The notes below the pieces were generated by a model, which was not told the origin of the DNA, did not search any database, and was given only the letters and a program-made list of their open reading frames with translations. A stretch of DNA of 64,000 bases from Halococcus morrhuae DSM 1307 (GTDB taxonomy: Archaea; Halobacteriota; Halobacteria; Halobacteriales; Halococcaceae): assembly GCF_000336695.1 (NCBI RefSeq), contig NZ_AOMC01000091.1, forward strand, positions 38,830-102,829, read 5' to 3'. Shown here piece after piece: positions 15,524 through 22,316 of this stretch. A program made the translations under genes and the position numbers. Within the stretch, counting starts at the first letter, position 1. The number at the start of each line of letters is the position of its first letter.

Positions 15524-17584
15524 CTATGGGTCGTGGCTCGCCCGCCGGCCAGCATGACCGGGATAGTCGCGCTCGAAGCGCTCGTCGAGTGCGCGCTCGC
15601 TCAGTTCGATGACGACGGGACGCCCGTGCGGGCAGGCATAGGGGTTCTCGCAGGCGTCGAGCGCGCGCAGTAGCTCCGTCACCGATCCTTCCGACAGCGA
15701 CGTGTTGGCCGTGATCGACGGATAGCAGGCGAGATCGGCCAGCAACGCGTCACTGACCTGCGTGATCGGCTCGTCGGGATCGCGCTCGTCGACGAACGCC
15801 GACAGGGCGTCCCGCAGCAGTTCGGGATCGGCCGCGCCCGCGAGCACCGCCGGCACTGCCGCCACCTCGACGGCCCGCCCGTCGCTCGGGCTGGCACGAA
15901 AGCCAAGCGCCGAAAGCGCCTCGGTGAACTCCTCGAACAGCGCGCTCTCGGCGGCCGTCAGCTCGATCGTGACCGGCTCGGCGAGCTCTTGGATGTTCGT
16001 TTCGCCGGCGACCCGCTTGCGCAGTCGTTCGTAGTTGACCCGCTCGTGGGCCGCGTGCTGGTCGACGAGCACGAGTCCGTCGGGCGACTCGCAGACGAAA
16101 TACGTGTCGTGGAGCTGGCCGAGCACACGCAGGCGCGGGAGCTGTTCGAAGTCCGGTTCGTCGGCGACCGTCTCACCATCGAGCGTCGCCTGCGCGGGCG
16201 TCTCGGTGAATTTTCGCCCTTCGGTTCCCGCTTCGTTCGCCGCACCATCCGTCGTCCGTTCCGGTGACCGCGATCTCTCAACAGACTCCGAAGTCTCTCC
16301 CGGTTCCGTTGGTTCGGTTGGCTCCGCCTGCTGCTCGCCGACTGGTTCGTCGTCTCTCGACGCTGGCTCTGCTGTGGAGGTCGATCCGATTGGGTCGGCT
16401 GCCGATGCAGGGTCAGCTGGTTCCGTCTCGTTGGCCGTCGTCCCGTCCGCTCGTGCGTCGTTCGTCTCTTGGTCGGTCGTCTCCTGCTCGTTCGCCCCGT
16501 CGTCGGTCGAATGCGGGTCGATGGCCGTCTGCTCGGGGGCTGACCGGCCGCGCGGCGCGCCCGAACGCACGAGACCCGCCTCCAGCAGTGCGTTCTCGAC
16601 GGTCGTTTCGACCTGCTCTCGCACCGTCTCCTCGTCGGCGAACCTGATCTCCTGCTTTCGGGGGTGGACGTTCACGTCGACCGTGTTCGGCGGGACCGAG
16701 AGGAAGACGACGGCGAAGGGGTAGCGGTCGGTAGCGAGCTGGCCGCCGTAGGCCTTCACGATCGCGTCGCGGACGGCCCCCGCGCGGACGTACCGACCGT
16801 TGACGAACACCGTACACTGCTGCGTGCTCGCGCGCGTCGTCTCGGGATGGCTGACGACGCCGTCGATGCCGTCGAGCGGGCCTTCCTCGTCGAGATCGCC
16901 GGCGAGTGGGATCATCGCCTCGGCGACCTCGCGGCCGTAGACCGCCAGTACCGTGCTTTCGAGGCTTCCCTGGCCGGTCGTCGAGAACACCTCGCTGTCG
17001 TCGTGCGAGAGCGTGAGCGAGCGGTCGGGGTTCGAGAGCGCGTAGCCCGTCGCCACGCGACTGACGTGGCCGAACTCGGTCTGGTCCTGCTTCAGATACT
17101 TCCGTCGTGCCGGGACGTTGTAGAACAGGTCGTCGATCTCGACGGTCGTACCGACGGGACAGCCGGCCGGTTCGATGCTCTCGATCTCGCCGCCGACCAT
17201 CGTCAGTTCGGTGCCCCGATCGGCCTCGCTAGCCTTCGTGCGGATCGTGAGCCGCGAGACCGCGCCGATCGCCGCGAGCGCCTCGCCCCGGAACCCCAGG
17301 CTCTCGACGCCCGCTTCGAGATCCTCGATGTCGCCGATCTTGCTCGTCGTGTGTTTCTCGACGGCCGTCTCGACGGCGGACTCGCTCATCCCGGTGCCGT
17401 CGTCGGTCACGCGCACGCCGTCCTTGCCGCCGCGCTCGACGGCGATGCGCACGCGCGAGGCACCCGCATCGAGGCTGTTCTCGACGAGCTCCTTCACCAC
17501 CGAGGCGGGCCGTTCGACCACCTCGCCAGCGGCGATGCGCTCGATCGTCGACTGGTCGAGCCGGTGGATCTCCCCGTCGGTCAT
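15524..17584 (-). CDS. mutL: DNA mismatch repair protein MutL
   Basis: A 686-residue MutL. The GHKL ATPase domain has ELVENSLDAG (E32-G41), DDGTGM (61-66) and GFRGEAL. Then comes a long acidic, low-complexity linker rich in Thr, Glu, Asp and Pro (about 350-480). The C-terminal domain keeps the endonuclease motif DQHA-x2-E-x4-E at 508-519 and CPHGRP at 651-656, so this MutL should nick DNA itself, as in organisms lacking MutH. The ATG at 17584 fits the MTDGEIHRLDQSTIERIAAG family start. No mutS lies next to it, whereas the pair is often adjacent. Confidence 0.93.
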   Translation of the reverse strand: MTDGEIHRLDQSTIERIAAGEVVERPASVVKELVENSLDAGASRVRIAVERGGKDGVRVTDDGTGMSESAVETAVEKHTTSKIGDIEDLEAGVESLGFRGEALAAIGAVSRLTIRTKASEADRGTELTMVGGEIESIEPAGCPVGTTVEIDDLFYNVPARRKYLKQDQTEFGHVSRVATGYALSNPDRSLTLSHDDSEVFSTTGQGSLESTVLAVYGREVAEAMIPLAGDLDEEGPLDGIDGVVSHPETTRASTQQCTVFVNGRYVRAGAVRDAIVKAYGGQLATDRYPFAVVFLSVPPNTVDVNVHPRKQEIRFADEETVREQVETTVENALLEAGLVRSGAPRGRSAPEQTAIDPHSTDDGANEQETTDQETNDARADGTTANETEPADPASAADPIGSTSTAEPASRDDEPVGEQQAEPTEPTEPGETSESVERSRSPERTTDGAANEAGTEGRKFTETPAQATLDGETVADEPDFEQLPRLRVLGQLHDTYFVCESPDGLVLVDQHAAHERVNYERLRKRVAGETNIQELAEPVTIELTAAESALFEEFTEALSALGFRASPSDGRAVEVAAVPAVLAGAADPELLRDALSAFVDERDPDEPITQVSDALLADLACYPSITANTSLSEGSVTELLRALDACENPYACPHGRPVVIELSERALDERFERDYPGHAGRRASHDP

Positions 17585-17745
17585 GCTGTAGTTCGTGCTC
17601 GTCGACGGTGTGCTCCGTGGCGACGCGCTCGCCGCCAGCCGATCGTCGAAGAAGGATATCCACCGCTCGGTTCGATGCTCATTATCTCTCCGGAGGACAC
17701 AGAAACGCATCAATCCACCGCTGTCGACGGGTCGGGTGCTACAGC

Positions 17746-17752
17746 TTTATTA
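17746..17752 (+). promoter_or_regulatory. TATA box of the 65 aa membrane protein gene
   Basis: TTTATTA lies with its centre 27 bases before the ATG at 17776, predicting a leaderless mRNA. Confidence 0.6.
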
Positions 17753-17775
17753 GCGTCGTCCACGTCTATATATAC

Positions 17776-17973
17776 ATGAGTCAGAGTAGTACCGAGGACG
17801 ACGACGGCGAACTCCCGGGAGCGACGCCGACGGTCACGGCCGATGCCGGAGTACAGCCGAACGGCGAGATGAACGTCGTCGGTCTCGTGATCTTCGCGGG
17901 GATGCTCGTAGTGATGCTGCCGCTGTTGCCCCTGGCCGCGCTCGGCTGGGTCGCGATGAAACTCTTCGGCTGA
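17776..17973 (+). CDS. Small haloarchaeal membrane protein (65 aa)
   Basis: The product starts with an acidic soluble half (MSQSSTEDDDGELPG...) and ends with one or two membrane spans in NVVGLVIFAGMLVVMLPLLP and LAALGWVAMKLFG. Proteins of this size and layout are common and conserved in haloarchaea but have no assigned role. The start is supported by a TATA box 27 bases upstream. It is divergent from mutL. Confidence 0.7.
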   Translation: MSQSSTEDDDGELPGATPTVTADAGVQPNGEMNVVGLVIFAGMLVVMLPLLPLAALGWVAMKLFG

Positions 17974-18140
17974 TTCACCGCAACGATTCCTCACCGTGCA
18001 GCGATCGATCAGCACATGCTCTCGCGATGCGGCCGTGATCAAATAGCGTCACTCTATCGCCGATTCAAGCGTCTCTCGGTCCCTGTTCCGAAAGAGACGT
18101 TCGCGTCGCTCCCCGATATATAATCCAGTTTTATTCGATA

Positions 18141-18149
18141 GTTATATCA
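18141..18149 (+). promoter_or_regulatory. TATA box of the tenA operon
   Basis: GTTATATCA is centred about 28 bases before the tenA ATG, which would give an almost leaderless transcript. Other TATA-like sequences nearby are GATATATAA (18115-18123) and TTTTATTCG (18129-18137). Confidence 0.5.
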
Positions 18150-18150
18150 G

Positions 18151-18174
18151 TCAGGGAGCGTAGCGTTTCCCTGA
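18151..18174. promoter_or_regulatory. Inverted repeat over the tenA start, possible operator
   Basis: TCAGGGA (18151-18157) and TCCCTGA (18168-18174) form a perfect 7 bp inverted repeat with a 10-base spacer. It fills the space between the TATA box and the start codon; the last base is the A of the ATG. A protein bound here would block initiation, so thiamine-responsive repression is plausible but not shown. Confidence 0.5.
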
Positions 18175-18854
18175 TGAGTTTCAGCGACCATCTCGTCGAG
18201 ACCGAATCGGAACTGTGGACCGCCCAGAAGAACCACCCGTTCATCCGCGAGCTGGCCGACGGCACCCTCGACGAAGCGGCGTTCCGGACGTGGGTCGAGC
18301 AGGACTACCGCTATCTCCACGATTACGCACAGACCTTCGCTGTTCTCGGGGCGAAAGCGCGCGAGGAGGAGACGATGGCGCACTGTTTCTCGGTCGCCGG
18401 CACGATCGTCGACGAGGAGATGGATCTCCACCGGGAGTTCGCCGCCGACTACGGGCTCACGCCCCAGGATCTCGCGAGCGTCGAGAAGGTCCCCACCTGT
18501 GTCGCCTACACGAACTACCTGCTGCGGACGGCCACCGAGCGCCCGCTCGGTGTCGGCGCGGCCGCGATCTACCCCTGTGGGCGTGGCTATCTCGACATCG
18601 CCGAGCACATGGCCGAGCGCTCCGACGGCGATCACCGCTACACGCCGTTCATCGAGAAATACACCAGCGACGAGTTCCGCGAATCGGTGGCGTGGATGAC
18701 CGAGTTGGTCGACCGCTGTGCCGAGCGCCACCCGTCGCTTCGCGACGAGATGGAGACCGCCTTCCGGCGCTGCACGCAGCTCGAACACGCCTTCTGGGAG
18801 ATGGCCTACACCGAGGAAGCCTGGCCGCACGAACGCCGGCAGGAGGTCGTCTGA
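18174..18854 (+). CDS. tenA: TenA-family aminopyrimidine aminohydrolase
   Basis: A 226-residue TenA (thiaminase II fold) protein that salvages the pyrimidine half of thiamine by hydrolysing aminopyrimidine products to HMP. The active-site cysteine is Cys135 in AIYPCGRGYLD, the same number as in Bacillus subtilis TenA; the D44-Y45 and Y47-Y51 region (VEQDYRYLHDYA) and the C-terminal acidic/aromatic motif EHAFWEMAY are conserved. First gene of an operon with a transporter, a small membrane protein and thiDN, with zero or overlapping spacing throughout. Confidence 0.92.
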   Translation: MSFSDHLVETESELWTAQKNHPFIRELADGTLDEAAFRTWVEQDYRYLHDYAQTFAVLGAKAREEETMAHCFSVAGTIVDEEMDLHREFAADYGLTPQDLASVEKVPTCVAYTNYLLRTATERPLGVGAAAIYPCGRGYLDIAEHMAERSDGDHRYTPFIEKYTSDEFRESVAWMTELVDRCAERHPSLRDEMETAFRRCTQLEHAFWEMAYTEEAWPHERRQEVV

Positions 18855-20405
18855 GTGGTCACGACCGCGCTCGCGCTCGGGGTCACGGTCACGGTGCTCG
18901 CGGCCATGACCGCACTCGGGGTCGCCCACTCGCGCACGCGCATGCTCTCGGTCGAGGACTACATCAGCGCGCGCAATTCGGCGGATACGGGAACGACGGC
19001 GGCCACGCTGATCGCCTCCGGGATGGGTGCCTGGATACTGTTCAGCCCCGCCGAGGCCGGCGCGGGCTTCGGCGGGCTCGCGGCGGTCGGCGGCTACGCC
19101 ATCGGCAGCGCCGTTCCATTGCTCCTGTTCATCTCGGTCGGCGTCCGCCTGCGCGAGTATCTCTCACAGGGCCACTCGCTGACCGAGTACGTCTACGGGC
19201 GCTACGGCGCGTGGATGTACGGCTACGCCCTCCTGATCGCGGTCTTCTACATGTTCATCTCGCTCGCGGCGGGGATGACCGCCGCCGCGGACGCGCTCGC
19301 GTTCGTCGCCGACGTGCCACCCTGGATCACCGCGACCATCATCGGCGGCTTCGTGCTCGTCTACACCGGCTACGGCGGGCTCGTGGCGAGCATCTTCACC
19401 GACACGGTCCAGACGCTCGTTATCCTGCCGCTGCTCACGCTCAGTTTCGCGGCGGTCGTCGTCGGGCTCGGCGGCACCGGTGCCATCCACCAGGCCATCG
19501 CGAGCGCGAACCCACACCTGCTCGATCTCGGCTTCGTGCCCGGCCTCGCCTTCGGCGGCTACGTCGTCATCGCCATCACCGGCTCCAGCGTGTTCAATCA
19601 GGGCCGCTGGCAGCGCGTCTTCGCCGCCGCCGACGATGCGTCGCTCCGGCGCGGGTTCGCCATCGCGGCGGTCGTCACCGTCCCGATGATCCTGCTGGCG
19701 GGGCTGCTCGGCGTCTCGGCCGCCGGGCTCGGGCTAATGGGCGATGCGGGCCCGAGCGTCGCGCTGTTCGTCGCCATCGCCGCGGCGCTGCCCGACTGGG
19801 CGACGCTCGGGGTCGTCGTGCTCGTCGTGTTGCTCGTGACGAGCACGACCGACACGCTGTTCAACGGGATCGCGAGCATCGTCACCGCCGACCTCTCGCG
19901 CGTGCTCGACGACCCCGACGAGCGAACGCTCCAGTACGCCGCCCGCGCGCTGACGGTCGTCGTCGCGATCGCGGCCATCGCGGTCGGCGCACAGGGCTAC
20001 TCGGTGCTCGAACTGTTCTTGCTCGCCGACCTCCTCGGCGCGGCGACGTTCATTCCATTTCTGCACGGCCTCTACTCCGGCCGAGCGACCGAGCGCGGCG
20101 TCCTGCTCGCCAGCGTCGCCGGCCTGCTTGTCGGACTCGCCTATTTCCCGACGTTCCACGGCGCGCTGGTCGCGCTGCCGATTATCGGACCGCTGCTGCC
20201 CGGTGGCTCGTTCATCCACTCCTTTGCGGGCGCAGCGGGCGTCTCCGCCCTGCTCTCGCTGCTCGCGGCGCGACTGTCCGATGGACGGTTCGATCTCGAT
20301 AGCCTCGCGGCCGAGGTCCACTCGCTCGACGACGCAGCCGGTCCCGTGGCCGACGGCGGACGGCCGACGGACGACGGGACGGGGTCCGAGGGGGTAGAGC
20401 GATGA
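18855..20405 (+). CDS. SSS-family sodium:solute symporter, thiamine operon
   Basis: A 516-residue member of the solute:sodium symporter family with about 13 helices. SVEDYISARNSADTG (32-46) matches the SSS start, with GYGGLVASIFTDTVQTLVI around 172-190 and FNQGRWQRVFAA as typical SSS landmarks. The GTG start immediately follows the tenA stop codon. Sitting between tenA and thiDN, it most likely imports a thiamine precursor such as HMP or a formylaminopyrimidine; that is inference from context. The last ~60 residues are an acidic cytosolic tail. Confidence 0.85.
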   Translation: MVTTALALGVTVTVLAAMTALGVAHSRTRMLSVEDYISARNSADTGTTAATLIASGMGAWILFSPAEAGAGFGGLAAVGGYAIGSAVPLLLFISVGVRLREYLSQGHSLTEYVYGRYGAWMYGYALLIAVFYMFISLAAGMTAAADALAFVADVPPWITATIIGGFVLVYTGYGGLVASIFTDTVQTLVILPLLTLSFAAVVVGLGGTGAIHQAIASANPHLLDLGFVPGLAFGGYVVIAITGSSVFNQGRWQRVFAAADDASLRRGFAIAAVVTVPMILLAGLLGVSAAGLGLMGDAGPSVALFVAIAAALPDWATLGVVVLVVLLVTSTTDTLFNGIASIVTADLSRVLDDPDERTLQYAARALTVVVAIAAIAVGAQGYSVLELFLLADLLGAATFIPFLHGLYSGRATERGVLLASVAGLLVGLAYFPTFHGALVALPIIGPLLPGGSFIHSFAGAAGVSALLSLLAARLSDGRFDLDSLAAEVHSLDDAAGPVADGGRPTDDGTGSEGVER

Positions 20406-20548
20406 TCCTCGGCGAGGTCGCGTTCGCGCTGCTCGTCTGGGGCAGTCTGGCGGCGGTCGCCGTCGTCTTCGCCTTCCTCATCGTGATGCTCGCCTGCGGA
20501 GCGCGGGCCGAAACGGATTCGGCGGCGGGAGCCGAGGTGCAGCCATGA
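20402..20548 (+). CDS. 48 aa single-span membrane protein in the thiamine operon
   Basis: A short frame of 48 residues begins with ATGA overlapping the symporter stop and ends with ATGA overlapping the thiDN start. The product (MILGEVAFALLVWGSL, then AAVAVVFAFLIVMLACGA) is one long membrane helix plus a short polar tail (RAETDSAAGAEVQP). Four-base overlaps on both sides leave no other reading of this gap and argue strongly that it is translated. Some SSS transporters have such small companion subunits; a role as partner of the upstream symporter is inferred. Confidence 0.8.
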   Translation: MILGEVAFALLVWGSLAAVAVVFAFLIVMLACGARAETDSAAGAEVQP

Positions 20549-21888
20549 CCGAGCGTGACATCGCGCTGACGGTTGCGGGATCGGACAGCGGCGGCGGGGC
20601 CGGCATCCAGGCTGACCTGAAGACGATCGAGGCACACGGCGTCTTCGGGACGAGCGCCCTGACGAGCGTCACCGCCCAGAACACGCGCGGCGTCGCGGCG
20701 ATCGAGGACGTCCCGACCGAAACCATCGCGGCACAGATCGACGCCGTCACGGACGATTTCGCCGTCAGCGCGGCGAAGACGGGCATGCTCAGCTCGGCGG
20801 CCATCATCGAGACGGTCGCCGATAGCTTGGAGGAGCACGAATTCCCGCTCGTCGTCGATCCCGTGATGGTCGCCCAGAGCGGCGATCGCCTGCTCGCCGC
20901 GGAGGCCGAAACGGTGCTCAAGAAACAGTTGCTCCCACAGGCGACGCTCGTGACGCCAAATCTGCCGGAGGCAGCGGTGCTCACCGACGTGGAGATCGAG
21001 GACGAGGAGGACATGCGCGCGGCCGCCGCGGAGATCGCTGCCGATGGCCCCGACGCAGTGCTCGTGACCGGAGGCCACCTCCACGAGGACGAGCTCGTCG
21101 ACGTGCTCGCCGCCGACAGCGAGACGCACACGTTCCGCAAGGCGCGCCGGGACACCGACAACACCCACGGCAGCGGCTGTACGATCTCGGCGTCGATCGC
21201 CGCCGAACTCGCCGGCGGGGCGACGATGCCGGCGGCCGTCGAGCACGCCGAGGCGTTCATCGACCGCGCCGTGCGCTACGGGCTCGCCGTCGGCAGCGGC
21301 GACGGACCGGTCAACCATCTCGCCGGGCTGTACGACGATGCCGCCCGTGCCGACGCGCTCGACGACGTGCGTGCTCTCGTCGAAACACTCGAACGAAGCG
21401 GGATCGACGCGCTCGTTCCCGAGATCGGACTGAACGTCGCCGTCGCCACACCGTACGCGATGGACGCCGACGACGTGGCCGCCGTCGATGGGCGACTCCA
21501 CCGGACCGCCGACGGCGTGGCGGCCGCCGGCTGTCCCCGGTTCGGCGTGTCGGATCACGTCGCCCGGTCGTTGCTCGCCGCTCGCGAACACGATCATTCG
21601 GTCGTCGCTGCCGCGACCGTCCGCCTCGACGACACGGTGGCGGAGGCCGTCACCGACGAGTTCGATGCTGTCGAAGTCGATCGAACCCGATCCGACACCG
21701 ATTCGATCGGCGAATCCGGAGGCGAGTCGGCGGCGTGGGCGATCGAGCGGGCGATGGGCAATCGGGAAACGGTCCCTGACGCGGTGTTCGATCGCGGTGT
21801 GGTCGGCGAGGAATCGATCTGTCGACTGTTCGCAGCCTCGCCGGTCGTTCTGGAGGAGCGACTACTGGCGCTTGCCGACGCGGTCTGA
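20545..21888 (+). CDS. thiD: ThiD-ThiN fusion: HMP/HMP-P kinase and thiamine-phosphate synthase
   Basis: A 447-residue fusion. Residues 1-260 are ThiD, the kinase that makes HMP-PP from HMP: AGSDSGGGAGIQADLKT (11-27), VVDPVMVAQSGDRL, and the phosphate-binding NTHGSGCTISASIAAELAGG. Residues ~275-445 are ThiN, which in many archaea replaces ThiE for joining HMP-PP to the thiazole phosphate: LVPEIGLNVAVATPYA, then GCPRFGVSDHVARSLLAARE, with Arg and His residues known to matter in archaeal ThiN. It is the last gene of the tenA operon, coupled by ATGA overlap. A separate thiE exists at 45813. Confidence 0.92.
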   Translation: MTERDIALTVAGSDSGGGAGIQADLKTIEAHGVFGTSALTSVTAQNTRGVAAIEDVPTETIAAQIDAVTDDFAVSAAKTGMLSSAAIIETVADSLEEHEFPLVVDPVMVAQSGDRLLAAEAETVLKKQLLPQATLVTPNLPEAAVLTDVEIEDEEDMRAAAAEIAADGPDAVLVTGGHLHEDELVDVLAADSETHTFRKARRDTDNTHGSGCTISASIAAELAGGATMPAAVEHAEAFIDRAVRYGLAVGSGDGPVNHLAGLYDDAARADALDDVRALVETLERSGIDALVPEIGLNVAVATPYAMDADDVAAVDGRLHRTADGVAAAGCPRFGVSDHVARSLLAAREHDHSVVAAATVRLDDTVAEAVTDEFDAVEVDRTRSDTDSIGESGGESAAWAIERAMGNRETVPDAVFDRGVVGEESICRLFAASPVVLEERLLALADAV

Positions 21889-21977
21889 TTTTTCGCGAGC
21901 AACACCCCGGTCGTCGGATCGACGACTGCTCGTGGTTCACCGGATATATTCGATTCGTTGTGGAGAATCCTCGATCG

Positions 21978-22316
21978 CTACACGAGCCAGCGCGAAAGCG
22001 CTCCGAGGGTCGCCGTCGCGACCGGGATGACGGCGCTCACGGCGGTGATCTGCCCCATCGCCAGGTAGGCATCGAAATCGCCGCTCACAGCCAGCGAGAG
22101 CGCGAAGACGACCCAGACGAGCACGCCGAACCCGAACCCGGCGAGCAGCGCCCGCCGACGATCGGCGGCCACCGCACCGCAGAGCACGCCACCCACGAAC
22201 AGGCCGGTCCAGTGGAGCGCGCTCGCGGCGAGTCCGATCGCGATGGCTGCGACCATCGCCAGCCACCTGACGCGCCCGTCGGCGACCGCCGTCCGCACGC
22301 GGTTCGTGGCGCTCAT
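21978..22316 (-). CDS. Small polytopic membrane protein (112 aa)
   Basis: A 112-residue protein with about four hydrophobic stretches (VRWLAMVAAIAIGLAASALH, LFVGGVLCGAVAAD, LLAGFGFGVLVWVVFALSLA, and the C-terminal ITAVSAVIPVATATLGALS). No family recognised. The ATG at 22316 overlaps the stop of the upstream acylase gene as ATGA, so the two are translationally coupled, perhaps linking it to export or anchoring of that enzyme. Confidence 0.7.
   Translation of the reverse strand: MSATNRVRTAVADGRVRWLAMVAAIAIGLAASALHWTGLFVGGVLCGAVAADRRRALLAGFGFGVLVWVVFALSLAVSGDFDAYLAMGQITAVSAVIPVATATLGALSRWLV

Noticed and set aside
17974-18173. TPP riboswitch upstream of tenA
   Set aside because: The conserved CTGAGA core and pairing elements of the THI element are missing, and the transcript seems nearly leaderless.
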